Assembly: GCF_000721265.1 (NCBI RefSeq)
Contig: NZ_JOFZ01000004.1
Coordinates: forward strand, 248,001-312,000
Direction of reading: 5' to 3'
Length of the DNA: 64,000 bases
Origin: Streptomyces sp. NRRL F-5126
Lineage (GTDB): Bacteria; Actinomycetota; Actinomycetes; Streptomycetales; Streptomycetaceae
The notes beneath the pieces were generated by a model. That model did no database searches. It was not told the DNA's origin and saw nothing but the letters and a program-made list of their open reading frames with translations. Made by a program: the position numbers and the translations under genes. Below, piece after piece: positions 42,664 to 51,760 of this stretch. Numbering within the stretch: position 1 is the first letter of the stretch; the number at the start of each line of letters is the position of its first letter.

Positions 42664-43082
42664 GTTTTGCTTCCCCCTACTGTTGCGGTCGATGCCTCCG
42701 GTCCGAAGCACCTCGGTCCCGAAGGTAGACCGTGCCGAAGTGGCTTTCGGGGAATTTCGTCCAAGTGGGAGGCGGATGTTCCGCATTCGGCGTTTTCCGG
42801 TGCGGCCGGCAGGCGATTTCCGTGTCTCTCGCGGAACAACTCACACACCATTTCCCGTGCGGCGACTTCCGCACCGTGACGACTCTCATCCGTCCGGGTA
42901 TCGCCGAGAAACCGTTCGAATTCTTCCGCCGACGATGGAGTTGCGCCCTCGCCCTGACGCAGAATGGGCCCACACAACAACCTCCTGGCAGGTGCTCCGA
43001 TCGTGGTGATCCCGTCGACCGTCTCCCACCCCCGTCCCCACGCCGCTGGCGCCGGCAGCCCGTGCGCGGCGGCGACGGCCTG
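42664..43082. other. AT-richer intergenic region, no gene supported
   Basis: About 420 bp between the divergent secreted-protein and epimerase genes. Base composition is clearly less GC-rich than the surroundings. Open frames exist on both strands but have weak third-position GC bias and no ribosome site. It should hold the promoter of the secreted protein. Confidence 0.55.
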
Positions 43083-43928
43083 ATGCGCGTCCTGGTGACC
43101 GGCGCGGCCGGGCACATCGGCGGTCACGTCCTCGACGCGCTCCTGGCCGCCGGACACGAGGTCGTCGCCACCGACCGGGTCCCGGTCGACGACCCCCGCC
43201 CGGCGCGCGTGCACATCGGGGACCTGCGGGACGCTGAACTGGTGTCCGCTGCGATGGACGGGGTGGAGGCCGTCGTGCACCTGGGCGCGATCCCGCACCC
43301 CGACGTGGACGACGGCAGCGCGCTGTTCGCCGCGAACTGCCTCACCGCACACCGCGTGCTCGACAGTGCGGGCCGTGCGGGTGTGCGCCGCGTGGTGGCC
43401 GCCTCCAGCCTCTCCGCCCTCGGTCTCGCCTGGGCGCCGACCCCGCAGTCCCCGCGCTACGTGCCCGTGGACGAGCAACACCCCCTCGTCGTCCAGGACC
43501 CCTACGGTCTTTCCAAGGTGGCGCTGGAAGAGATCGCCCGTGCCACCCACCGCCGCTACGGGACCGGCATCGTCTGCATGCGCTTCCCGTTCGTCGGCAC
43601 GGGCGAGCGCCTCGCGCGCCACTTCGAGCGCGTCGCAGCCGACCCGGGCGGGCGCAACGCCGCGGAGCTGTGGGGCTGGCTCGACACGAGGGACGCGGCC
43701 GAGGCGGTGCGCCGCGCCCTGGAGGCCGGCCCGGACGGCTGCCACGTCGTCAACGTCGCCGCGCCGGACACCTCGTCGCCGTTGCCTACCGCCGAGCTCC
43801 TTCGCCGCTACCACCCTGACGTGCGGGTCCGCGCCGAGCTGCCGGAACACGGCGGCCTGTTCGACCTGAGCGCGGGCGCCGAGCTCCTCGGCCGCCTGCC
43901 CACCCGCCCAGGGCCCGGCAGCCGCTGA
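43083..43928 (+). CDS. NAD-dependent epimerase/dehydratase family protein
   Basis: A 281-residue extended SDR. The cofactor motif GAAGHIGGHV is at residues 7-16, VHLGAIPHPD follows, SSLSALG is the Ser region, and the catalytic YGLSK is near residue 144. The C-terminal part is short, as in the uronate dehydrogenase-like group. ATG 43083 is used; there is no strong ribosome site. It probably oxidises or epimerises a sugar. Confidence 0.85.
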   Translation: MRVLVTGAAGHIGGHVLDALLAAGHEVVATDRVPVDDPRPARVHIGDLRDAELVSAAMDGVEAVVHLGAIPHPDVDDGSALFAANCLTAHRVLDSAGRAGVRRVVAASSLSALGLAWAPTPQSPRYVPVDEQHPLVVQDPYGLSKVALEEIARATHRRYGTGIVCMRFPFVGTGERLARHFERVAADPGGRNAAELWGWLDTRDAAEAVRRALEAGPDGCHVVNVAAPDTSSPLPTAELLRRYHPDVRVRAELPEHGGLFDLSAGAELLGRLPTRPGPGSR

Positions 43929-44022
43929 GCGCGCCCGGCCGCCTCGGCGAGGGCCGCAGGCGCGGCCCGCGTTAGGCTCGGACGTCCCGCCGTGCACACG
44001 CCCGAGGAAGGCACACCGCCCC

Positions 44023-44640
44023 ATGGAGACAGAGACCGGCGCCGCGGACACCGCGCGGCGGCCGACGGAGCGGCTCACCTACCGCGACGCCACCACGGCC
44101 GACGTGGAGGCGCTGGTCGCTCTCGTGCAGTCCGCCTACCGGGGCGACTCCAGCCGGACCGGCTGGACCACGGAGGCCGACATCCTGCGGGGCCGGCGCA
44201 CCGACCCGCGTGGTGTGCTCGAGGTGATCGAGGCGCCGGGAAGCCGGCTGATCGTGGTCGAGCGCGGCGGTGCGCTCGTCGCCTGCTGCCAGCTGGAGGC
44301 ACGCGGAGCGGGCGTCGCGTACTTCGGGATGTTCGCCGTGCGTCCCGGGATGCAGGGTGACGGCATCGGCAGGCGCGTCATCGCCGACGTGGAGCGGATC
44401 GCCCGGGAGGAACTGGGCGCGCGGGAGATGCAGATGACGGTCATCACCGTGCGCGAGGAGCTGATCGCCTGGTACGAGCGGCGCGGCTACCGCCGCACGG
44501 GGGTGGAGACGCCCTTCCCGTACGGCGACGAGCGGTTCGGCGTGCCCACCAGGGACGACCTGAGGTTCGAGCTGCTGGTCAAGCCGCTGCTTCCCGGCGA
44601 CGCGGCCGAGGCGGGCGGCGGGGCGGCCGTCACCCGCTGA
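44023..44640 (+). CDS. GNAT-family N-acetyltransferase
   Basis: A 205-residue acetyl-CoA-dependent acetyltransferase. Motif A, which holds the pantetheine, reads FAVRPGMQGDGIGRRVIADVE; motif B is ITVREELIAWYERRGYRRTG. The acceptor is unknown. Its last 11 bases overlap the end of the convergent GDPD gene. Confidence 0.88.
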   Translation: METETGAADTARRPTERLTYRDATTADVEALVALVQSAYRGDSSRTGWTTEADILRGRRTDPRGVLEVIEAPGSRLIVVERGGALVACCQLEARGAGVAYFGMFAVRPGMQGDGIGRRVIADVERIAREELGAREMQMTVITVREELIAWYERRGYRRTGVETPFPYGDERFGVPTRDDLRFELLVKPLLPGDAAEAGGGAAVTR

Positions 44641-45313
44641 GGCGGGCGGCGCGGCGGATCTCGGGGAAGTCGGTCGTCACACCGTCGAGACCGAGCGCAC
44701 GCGCGAGGCGCAGCCGCTCCTCGGTGTTGACGACCCAGCCGATGACCCGCACCCCGTTCGCGTGTGCGTTCTCCACGACCTCAAGGGTCACCCTGCGGAT
44801 CCCGAGGGCCAGGGTCCCCGCGCCCACGGCCTTCGCCCGGTCGACCACGTCCGCGCCCCAGCGGCTCGCGATCAGCACCGTGCGCACGCCGGGCACGAGC
44901 CGCGCGATCTCGGCGACCGCCTCGTCGTGGAAGGACGACACCTCGACCCGCTCCACGAGCGAGCGTGCGTGGATCACCTCGGCAAGCGCCCTGGCGGCTG
45001 CCACGTCCTTGATCTCCGCCTGGATCGGCGAGCCGACCGCGTCGAGCACCTCCTCGAACACGGGCACGCGCTCGCCCCCGCCCGCGTCGAGCTCCCTGAG
45101 TTCGGCGAGTGTGCGCTCCGCGATCGGGCCGCTGCCGTCCGTCGTGCGGTCCACGTCGGCGTCGTGCATGACGACCAGCGCGCCGTCCTTGCTCAGGTGG
45201 AGGTCGAGCTCGATGGCGTCCATACCCGCCTGTTCGGCCCGCCGGAACGACCGCAGGGTGTTCTCCGGCTCGACGCCCATCACGCCCCGGTGACCGATGG
45301 TGGGAAAACTCAC
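44630..45313 (-). CDS. Glycerophosphodiester phosphodiesterase
   Basis: A 227-residue cytoplasmic UgpQ-type enzyme that releases sn-glycerol-3-phosphate from deacylated phospholipids. Catalytic features are in order: GHRG with the first His, ENT, ELDLHLSKDG, VVMHD with the second His, and EIK. It has no signal peptide. Tail-to-tail overlap with the GNAT gene (11 bp) leaves no room for a terminator between them. Confidence 0.92.
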   Translation of the reverse strand: MSFPTIGHRGVMGVEPENTLRSFRRAEQAGMDAIELDLHLSKDGALVVMHDADVDRTTDGSGPIAERTLAELRELDAGGGERVPVFEEVLDAVGSPIQAEIKDVAAARALAEVIHARSLVERVEVSSFHDEAVAEIARLVPGVRTVLIASRWGADVVDRAKAVGAGTLALGIRRVTLEVVENAHANGVRVIGWVVNTEERLRLARALGLDGVTTDFPEIRRAARLSG

Positions 45314-45551
45314 GGCTCTCTCGCTTCCGTCGACGGCGGATCCGCCCCGCGCCCCTGAAGCGGCGGCGTGACCGGCAGCCTAACGGGCGCCGAGCGTGCT
45401 GGAGGAGCTGCCGGAGCCGTGTCCCCGTCCGGATGCGCGCTCAGCCTGCGCGAGCGGGATCGTGCCCACGAATCTCTGCTTCTAACCGCCCTGTGACAGT
45501 AAAATCATCGGTGAATGCCCCTCTGGACGCGATAATCCACGCTCCCCCGCC

Positions 45552-45579
45552 TTGTGGGGATGAACCTCTCACTTATACG
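45552..45579 (+). promoter_or_regulatory. Possible promoter of the DUF6421 operon
   Basis: TTGTGG (45552-45557), a 16-nt spacer and TATACG (45574-45579) lie 38 bp before the DUF6421 start. The rest of the 300-bp gap between 45314 and 45616 shows no gene; it also holds the GDPD promoter. Confidence 0.45.
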
Positions 45580-45616
45580 GTGTCTGTACGCGAGGTTCTC
45601 CCGTGGAGGAAGTGAC

Positions 45617-47032
45617 ATGACGGAAATTCTTGAGCAGGACGCCGCCCAGACGACTACATCCGCCGCTGACAGGGTGGTCGAACACCCGGCGTGGCCCGAG
45701 CTCAAGAGCGCCGTCGAGGAGATCAGGCCCTGGCAGGCCGCGGACGGCTCCATCGACTTCGAGGCCGATGGCGCCCCCACCCGCGAGGAGGCCGGCGCCG
45801 CGCTCCGGCGCGTCATCAGCGCCGTGGAGAAGCTCTCGCCCCTCCTGCCGCACGACGCCGGGTACCACGCGGCGCTCGTCGCCGACCTGCGCGCGTGGGC
45901 CGACGGCGGCTTCGCCGTACCGGACTTCCTCGACTCGCTGCTGGCCTTCCAGCCCGCCGCCCACCGCGCCGACGGCCTCCAGCACCTGGCCGTCTTCCCC
46001 ATGTACACGCAGAACGGCAACCCCGACCGCAACCTCGAAGCCGTCGTGCTGCGCATGGTCTGGCCCGACTGGCTGGCCGAGCTCGAGCGCACCCGCTACG
46101 ACAACCCGCTGTTCTGCGGCATCACCTTCGAGGGCTTCACCGCCGGGTACGACACCAACTCCGCGGTGTTCTTCCCCGAGACGATCGCCGTGCGCGAGGT
46201 GCCCGAGCGCTTCAGCTGGGGCGGCATCTTCTGCGACCGCGAGGCCGCGCGCTTCCGCCGGGTCGCCGGCGCGGCCGTCGACCTGCTCGGCGTCGAACTG
46301 CCGGAGGACGTGCGCGCCATGCTGGACGACCAGCAGCGCTGCATGGAGGCGTTCGTGCTGTGGGACATGATCCACGACCGCACGCACAGCCACGGCGACC
46401 TCCCGTTCGACCCCTTCATGATCAAGCAGCGCCAGCCGTTCTGGATGTACGGCCTGGAGGAGCTGCGCTGTGACCTCAACGCGTTCCGCGAGGCGGTGGG
46501 TCTTGAGGCCGACGGGCTCCCGCAGGGCCGCGACGTGCAGATCGCGATGCTCTTCGACCGGCTGTTCCGATTCCCGGTCACCGGCTCCCGCGTCAAGAAC
46601 TACGACGGGCTTGGCGGGCAGTTGCTCTTCGCCTACCTGCACAAGCACGACGTGGTGCGCTGGACGGACAACACGCTGCGCATCGACTGGGACCGCGCCC
46701 CCGAGGTGACCAAGAAGCTCTGCACCGAGATCGAGGACCTCTACCGCCAGGGCATCGACCGGCCCAAGATCGTCCACTGGTTCGCCGCGTACGACCTGGT
46801 GTCCACCTACCTCTCCCCGCATCCCGGGTCCAAGTGGAACAAGGGCCCCGACGCCCTCGACCTGACGCTGCCGCCGCGCAAGCTCGTGGACGACGTGCTG
46901 CCCGACGAGTTTCCGCTCAGCATGTTCTACGAGGCCCTCGCGAAGAAGCTGAAGAAGGTCGTCGCCTCCACCAAGGGCATCACGCCGAACGTGGCCGGGC
47001 ACTCCGCGAGCGGCGAGCGGGCCGCGGCGTGA
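45617..47032 (+). CDS. DUF6421 family protein
   Basis: A 471-residue cytoplasmic protein of unknown function, conserved in Streptomyces. There is no signal or membrane segment. The most distinctive part is MIHDRTHSHGDLPFDPFMIK (about residues 250-270) followed by EELRCDLNAFREA, a His/Asp/Glu-rich stretch that could bind a metal. The C-terminus is Lys-rich. ATG 45617 follows GGAGGAAGTG. It is the first gene of an apparent three-gene operon with an SDR and a threonine aldolase. Confidence 0.85.
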   Translation: MTEILEQDAAQTTTSAADRVVEHPAWPELKSAVEEIRPWQAADGSIDFEADGAPTREEAGAALRRVISAVEKLSPLLPHDAGYHAALVADLRAWADGGFAVPDFLDSLLAFQPAAHRADGLQHLAVFPMYTQNGNPDRNLEAVVLRMVWPDWLAELERTRYDNPLFCGITFEGFTAGYDTNSAVFFPETIAVREVPERFSWGGIFCDREAARFRRVAGAAVDLLGVELPEDVRAMLDDQQRCMEAFVLWDMIHDRTHSHGDLPFDPFMIKQRQPFWMYGLEELRCDLNAFREAVGLEADGLPQGRDVQIAMLFDRLFRFPVTGSRVKNYDGLGGQLLFAYLHKHDVVRWTDNTLRIDWDRAPEVTKKLCTEIEDLYRQGIDRPKIVHWFAAYDLVSTYLSPHPGSKWNKGPDALDLTLPPRKLVDDVLPDEFPLSMFYEALAKKLKKVVASTKGITPNVAGHSASGERAAA

Positions 47033-47067
47033 GCGGCCGGGGAAGCGATCCGGGAGAGGACAGCGCG

Positions 47068-47841
47068 ATGGACACAGCCGCCGGAGGTCCGGTACTCGAC
47101 GGCATGGTGATCGCCGTGGCCGGTGCCGCGGGCCCCGCGGGGCGGGCGGCCGTGCTGCGGCTCGCCGCCGCGGGCGCCACGGTCGCCGCGGCGGACGCCG
47201 ACGCCGCACGCCTGAAGGAGGTCGTCGACGCGGCCGCGTACGCGGGCAGCGCCAAGGTCACAGGCGAGACCGTCGACCTGCTCGACGCCGCCGCGGCACG
47301 CGCCTGGGCCGACCGCCTGGAGAAGGAGCACGGCGCGGTCGACGGCGTCGTGCACCTCGTCGGCGGCTGGCGCGGCAGCAAGTCGTTCGCCGCTACCGAC
47401 CTCGCCGACTGGGACCTGCTGGAGAAGCTGCTGATCCGCACGGCGCAGCACACCAGCCTCGCCTTCCACGACGCGCTGCTGCGCAGCGGCCGCGGCAGGT
47501 TCGCGATCGTCAGCGCCGCCGGCGCGACGAAACCCACCGCGGGCAACGCCGCGTACGGCGCGGCCAAGGCCGCGGCGGAGGCGTGGACGCTCGCCCTCGG
47601 CGACTCGTTCCGCAAGGCCGCGAAGGCGGGGGGCGACGCCGAGCCCAGGGCGGCGGCTGCGATCCTGGTGATCAAGGCACTGGTGCACGACGCGATGCGC
47701 GCCGAGCGCCCCGATGCGAAGTTCGCGGGCTTCACGGACGTCAAGGACCTGGCCGAGGCCATCGCCGGGCTCTGGGACCGGCCCGCGCAGGAAGTGAATG
47801 GACACCGTCTGTGGCTGACGCCCGAACCGAACCGACCCTGA
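47068..47841 (+). CDS. Short-chain dehydrogenase/reductase
   Basis: A 257-residue SDR. The glycine motif is variant (AGAAGPAGR), VHLVGG takes the place of NNAG, and the catalytic YGAAK is near residue 160. ATG 47068 has GGGAGAGGA upstream, 35 bp after the DUF6421 stop. It overlaps the aldolase gene. It may work with the aldolase on a beta-hydroxy-amino acid or its product. Confidence 0.87.
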   Translation: MDTAAGGPVLDGMVIAVAGAAGPAGRAAVLRLAAAGATVAAADADAARLKEVVDAAAYAGSAKVTGETVDLLDAAAARAWADRLEKEHGAVDGVVHLVGGWRGSKSFAATDLADWDLLEKLLIRTAQHTSLAFHDALLRSGRGRFAIVSAAGATKPTAGNAAYGAAKAAAEAWTLALGDSFRKAAKAGGDAEPRAAAAILVIKALVHDAMRAERPDAKFAGFTDVKDLAEAIAGLWDRPAQEVNGHRLWLTPEPNRP

Positions 47842-48929
47842 ACCCGACGCCCGGCGCGGCGACCGACGCGAGCCGCCACCACGACCCGGCGGCGCGCGGC
47901 TTCGCCAGCGACAACTACGCGGGCGCCCACCCCGAGGTGCTGGCGGCGCTCGCCCTGGCCAACGGCGGGCACCAGATCGCGTACGGCGAGGACGAGTACA
48001 CCGCCCACCTCCAGGACGTCGTACGGGGCCACTTCGGGCAGCGCGCCGAGACCTTCCCCGTCTTCAACGGCACGGGCTCCAACGTCGTGGCCCTCCAGGC
48101 CATGGTGGACCGCTGGGGCGGTGTGATCTGTGCCGAGAGCGCCCACATCAACACCGACGAGGGCGGGGCGCCCGAGCGGGTGGGCGCGCTGAAGCTGCTC
48201 ACCGTCGCGACGCCGGACGGCAAGCTCACGCCGAGCCTCGTCGACTTGCAGGCGTTCGGCTTCGACGACGAGCACCGCGCCATGCCCCAGGTCGTGTCGA
48301 TCACCCAGTCCACGGAACTGGGCACCCTGTACACGCCCGAGGAGATCAGGGCGCTGTGCGAGCACGCGCACCGGCACGGCATGGCGGTCCACCTGGACGG
48401 CGCCCGCATCGCCAACGCGGCAGCCGCGCTCGACGTGCCCGTGCGGGAGTTCACGACCGACGCGGGCGTCGACGTGGTCTCCTTCGGCGGCACGAAGAAC
48501 GGCATGCTCTTCGGCGAGGCCGTGATCGTGCTCAACCCGGACGCGGCGCGTGCCGTCAAGCGGCTGCGCAAGCTGTCGCTGCAACTCCCGTCGAAGATGC
48601 GGTTCGTGTCCGTGCAGCTCGAAGCGCTGCTGGCGGGCGACCTGTGGCTGCGCGGCGCGCGACACGGCAACGCGATGGCGCGGCGCCTCGCCGGCGGGGC
48701 GCGCGGCGTCGACGGCGTGGAGATCATCTACCCGGTCGAGTCCAACGGCGTGTTCGCGCGGCTGCCGCGCGATGTGGCGGAGCGGCTGCAAAAGCGCGTC
48801 AGGTTCTACTTCTGGAACGAGACCGGCCCGAGGGTCGAGGTGCGCTGGATGTGCTCGTTCGACACCACCGAGGAGGACGTCGACGCCTTCGTGCAGGCGC
48901 TCAAGGAGGAGTCGGCCCGCACGGTGTGA
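47811..48929 (+). CDS. Low-specificity threonine aldolase
   Basis: A 372-residue PLP enzyme that cleaves threonine or other beta-hydroxy-alpha-amino acids to glycine and an aldehyde. DNYAGAHPEVLAAL opens the domain, and the PLP lysine is Lys229 in FGGTKNGMLFGEA. The best start is GTG 47811, inside the SDR gene with a 31-bp overlap, although the ribosome site AGGAAG is 14 nt away. A perfect 11-bp terminator follows. Confidence 0.9.
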   Translation: MADARTEPTLNPTPGAATDASRHHDPAARGFASDNYAGAHPEVLAALALANGGHQIAYGEDEYTAHLQDVVRGHFGQRAETFPVFNGTGSNVVALQAMVDRWGGVICAESAHINTDEGGAPERVGALKLLTVATPDGKLTPSLVDLQAFGFDDEHRAMPQVVSITQSTELGTLYTPEEIRALCEHAHRHGMAVHLDGARIANAAAALDVPVREFTTDAGVDVVSFGGTKNGMLFGEAVIVLNPDAARAVKRLRKLSLQLPSKMRFVSVQLEALLAGDLWLRGARHGNAMARRLAGGARGVDGVEIIYPVESNGVFARLPRDVAERLQKRVRFYFWNETGPRVEVRWMCSFDTTEEDVDAFVQALKEESARTV

Positions 48930-48934
48930 CCACG

Positions 48935-48972
48935 GCGCCGGGGATCGGGGGAGCGCCCCGTCCCCGGCGCCT
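48935..48972. terminator. Bidirectional hairpin terminator
   Basis: GGCGCCGGGGA (48935-48945) pairs with 48962-48972 around a 16-nt loop between the convergent aldolase and acyltransferase genes. Confidence 0.8.
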
Positions 48973-48982
48973 TCGTGTTCGC

Positions 48983-49708
48983 TCAGGCCCCGGCCTGGCG
49001 CGCCTCCGCCGCGGTCGGCGCCGTGCCGCCCAGGTGTGCCGGGAGCCACCAGGAGTCGGCCGCGTCCTTCGGCCGCGCCGGATAGGCGCGCTGCGCCGCC
49101 TCCAGCAGCTCCTGCACCCGCTCGCGCAGCCGGCGGGTGATCGGCCCCGCGTACTGGCCCGCCGGGGCCTGCACGCGCTCGCCGACCCGAACGGTCACCG
49201 GGATGTGGCTGCGCCTGAAATTGCGCGGCCTGCCCTTGGTCCACAGCCGCTGGGAACCCCACAGTGCCATCGGGACAAGCGGCACCCCCGCCTCCTGGGC
49301 CAGCCGTACGGCACCGGTCTTGAAGCTCTTCAGGGTGAACGACGTCGAGATGGTCGACTCGGGGAAGATCCCGACGATCTCCCCGGAGCGGAGTCTCGCC
49401 AGGGCGTCGGCGTACGCCTTCTCGCCCTCGTCGCGGTCGACGGGGATGTGCTTCATGCCGCGCATCAGCGGCCCCGACACCCTGTGCCGGAAGACCGACT
49501 CCTTGGCCATGAAGCGCACCAGCCGCTTCTGCGGCAGCGCCGTCAGGCCCGCGAAGACGAAGTCCAGGTAGCTGATGTGGTTGCTGACCAGCACGGCGCC
49601 GCCGCTGCGCGGAAGATTCTCGCTGCCCTGGAGATCGATCTTGACGTCCAGCGCAGCGAAAACCGACCGGACGAAGCCGATGACCGGCCGATAGACGAGC
49701 TCTGGCAT
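48983..49708 (-). CDS. Lysophospholipid acyltransferase (PlsC family)
   Basis: A 241-residue 1-acylglycerol-3-phosphate acyltransferase-like enzyme of phospholipid synthesis at the membrane. The catalytic HX4D motif is NHISYLDF (about residues 43-50) and the phosphate-binding motif is FPESTIS, a variant of FPEGT. The last 50 residues are a hydrophilic extension. ATG 49708. It is monocistronic. Streptomyces hold several paralogues; which lysolipid this one uses is open. Confidence 0.9.
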   Translation of the reverse strand: MPELVYRPVIGFVRSVFAALDVKIDLQGSENLPRSGGAVLVSNHISYLDFVFAGLTALPQKRLVRFMAKESVFRHRVSGPLMRGMKHIPVDRDEGEKAYADALARLRSGEIVGIFPESTISTSFTLKSFKTGAVRLAQEAGVPLVPMALWGSQRLWTKGRPRNFRRSHIPVTVRVGERVQAPAGQYAGPITRRLRERVQELLEAAQRAYPARPKDAADSWWLPAHLGGTAPTAAEARQAGA

Positions 49709-49931
49709 CTGGTGGGGACCCTTCTGTGTTCGGTTCGGGCCGATCGTGCCCGATGGGCGGGGCCTTGACCAGCCTCCCCGGCCGCGGGGCGGGAGATCCT
49801 TGTCACGTCGGCCCCATGACTGCCCCTTACACGGAATAATCGCAGGCAGCGTGCGCGCTGCGGCTCGGTGGGTAGGAGACCGCCGTCCGGGTGCGGGCAG
49901 CGGGACGACGACTTCGGGCGGGAGGCCACAG

Positions 49932-50261
49932 GTGGACGGGCAGTACGGCGTACGGTCGCTCGGCGCCGCGGAACTCGGCGCCGACCTCGGGGAACGCGCC
50001 ACGCTCGTGCACTTCTCCAGCGCCTTCTGCCGCCCGTGCGCGGCCGCCCGGCGCACGCTGGCGGAGGTCACCCGCATGGTCGAGGGGGTCGCCCACGTGG
50101 AGGTCGACGCGGAGGCGCGCCTCGGCCTCGTCCGTGATCTGGACGTGCGCTCGACGCCGACGGTGCTGGTGCTCGACGCCGAGGGCCGCATCGTGCGCAG
50201 GGCGTCGGGCCTGCCGCGCAAGGCCGATGTGATCGCCGCGCTGGGCGAGGCGGTCAGGTGA
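49932..50261 (+). CDS. Thioredoxin-fold protein with CRPC motif
   Basis: A 109-residue single-domain thioredoxin. The active site is FCRPC (Cys33 and Cys36), the cis-Pro loop is STPTVLVL, and the fold ends normally. CRPC differs from the CGPC of general thioredoxins, so its redox potential may differ. GTG 49932 has GGGAGG upstream. Its stop overlaps the GTG start of the flavin reductase gene, so the two are coupled and may form one electron path. Confidence 0.87.
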   Translation: MDGQYGVRSLGAAELGADLGERATLVHFSSAFCRPCAAARRTLAEVTRMVEGVAHVEVDAEARLGLVRDLDVRSTPTVLVLDAEGRIVRRASGLPRKADVIAALGEAVR

Positions 50262-50791
50262 CGACGGGCTACGGCGTCGGAGCCGTCTCCACGCAGCGCT
50301 CGGGGGAGCCGGCCTCTCCCGACCTCCTCCGCTCGGCCTTCCGCCGCCACGCGGCCGGGGTGGCCGTGATCACCGCGTGCGGCGCGCGACCGGTCGGCTT
50401 CACCGCCACGTCCCTCACGTCCGTCGCGGCCGACCCGCCCATGGTCTCCTTCGGCGTGTCGTCCTCCTCGTCGTGCTGGCCGGTGCTTTCCGAGGCCGGG
50501 CACGTGGGGGTGCATGTACTCGGGGAGCACCAGCGCGAACTGGCGGCGACCTTCGCGCGCAGCGGCGCCGACCGTTTCGCGCCGCCGACCTCGTGGGGTC
50601 CTGGGCCCGAGGGCGTTCCGCTGCTCGACGGCGTGCTGGCCTGGCTGGTGTGCCGCATCGAGGCGCGCATACCCGCGGGCGACCACAGGATCGTCGTCGC
50701 GCGTGTCGTCGAAGGCGATCCGGCCGGCGCGGGCCGCCCCCTCCTTTACCACCAGGGCGGCTTCCACTCCCTCGGTGCGGCACGCGACTGA
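50258..50791 (+). CDS. Flavin reductase-like domain protein
   Basis: A 177-residue FMN-binding split-barrel protein (PF01613). FRRHAAGVAVITA, GFTATSLTSVAADPPMVSFGV and YHQGGFHSL are the family signatures. It would reduce FMN with NAD(P)H, often for a partner monooxygenase. It overlaps the thioredoxin gene by GTGA. Confidence 0.88.
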   Translation: MTTGYGVGAVSTQRSGEPASPDLLRSAFRRHAAGVAVITACGARPVGFTATSLTSVAADPPMVSFGVSSSSSCWPVLSEAGHVGVHVLGEHQRELAATFARSGADRFAPPTSWGPGPEGVPLLDGVLAWLVCRIEARIPAGDHRIVVARVVEGDPAGAGRPLLYHQGGFHSLGAARD

Positions 50792-50844
50792 GGTCACAGT
50801 TCCAAGCGCTTGCTCAGCGGGCAGGAGCTGGGTGAACATGTTGC

Positions 50845-50858
50845 TTACTGGTGAGTAA
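50845..50858. promoter_or_regulatory. TetR-type palindrome TTACTGGTGAGTAA upstream of etfBA
   Basis: TTACT-N4-AGTAA is a perfect palindrome 116 bp before the EtfB gene. Its form resembles operators of TetR regulators of fatty-acid breakdown. A similar half-site pattern occurs at 20407 before the DHA2 exporter. Confidence 0.45.
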
Positions 50859-50974
50859 TATACGCGTCCGGGGGCGGCAGCCGGGGCAGGAGCGCGGCGC
50901 GAGCGCGCGCATATGCTTGCATACGACCGAGGCCGCCCGTTGAGGACGACGGACAGACGTGCAAGGGAGCTGGC

Positions 50975-51760
50975 GTGAGCTTGAGGATCGTTGTCTGTGT
51001 GAAGTACGTGCCCGACGCCGCCGGTGACCGGCAGTTCGCGGACGACCACACGGTCGACCGCGACGAGGCGGACGGTCTGCTGTCGGAGCTGGACGAGTAC
51101 GCGGTCGAGCAGGCGCTGCAGATCGCCGATGACGCCGACGACGCCGAGATCACCGTCCTGACGGTCGGTCCCGAGGATGCGAAGGACGCGCTGCGCAAGG
51201 CCCTGTCGATGGGCGCCGACAAGGCGGTGCACGTGGAGGACGACGACCTGCACGGTACCGACGTTGCCGGCACGTCCCTCGTCCTCGCCAAGGCCGTCGA
51301 GAAGACGGGCTACGACCTGGTCGTGTGCGGGATGGCCTCCACCGACGGCGCGATGGGCGTGCTGCCGGCGATGCTCGCCGAGCGCCTCGGCGTCCCGCAG
51401 GTGACGCTCCTGTCCGAGGTCTCCGTCGAGGACGGCACCGTCAAGGGCCGCAGGGACGGCGACGCCGCCACCGAGCACCTCGAGGCCTCGCTGCCGGCCG
51501 TCGTGTCCGTCACCGACCAGTCGGGCGAGGCGCGCTACCCGTCCTTCAAGGGCATCATGGCCGCCAAGAAGAAGCCGGTCGAGTCGCTCGACCTGAGCGA
51601 CCTCGACATCGACGCGGACGAGGTGGGCCTCGACGGCGCCTGGACCGCGGTCGACGCGGTGGCCGAGCGCCCCGCGCGCACGCAGGGCACGATCGTCAAG
51701 GACGAGGGCGAGGGCGGCAAGCAGCTCGCCGCCTACCTGGCGGAGCAGAAGTTCATCTGA
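50975..51760 (+). CDS. etfB: Electron transfer flavoprotein beta subunit
   Basis: A 261-residue EtfB. The N-terminus RIVVCVKYVPDA, LDEYAVEQAL and the AMP-binding VCGMASTDGAMGVLPAMLAE are typical. With EtfA it carries electrons from acyl-CoA dehydrogenases, such as the one at 22802, to the quinone pool. GTG 50975 follows AAGGGAGC. The spacing to etfA is 90 bp with a GC-rich stretch. Confidence 0.95.
   Translation: MSLRIVVCVKYVPDAAGDRQFADDHTVDRDEADGLLSELDEYAVEQALQIADDADDAEITVLTVGPEDAKDALRKALSMGADKAVHVEDDDLHGTDVAGTSLVLAKAVEKTGYDLVVCGMASTDGAMGVLPAMLAERLGVPQVTLLSEVSVEDGTVKGRRDGDAATEHLEASLPAVVSVTDQSGEARYPSFKGIMAAKKKPVESLDLSDLDIDADEVGLDGAWTAVDAVAERPARTQGTIVKDEGEGGKQLAAYLAEQKFI

Noticed and set aside
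42700..42990. Minus-strand open frame with protein-like residues upstream of the secreted Cys protein
   Set aside because: Third codon positions lack the strong GC bias of real genes here, there is no start with a ribosome site, and it covers the expected promoter of the secreted gene.
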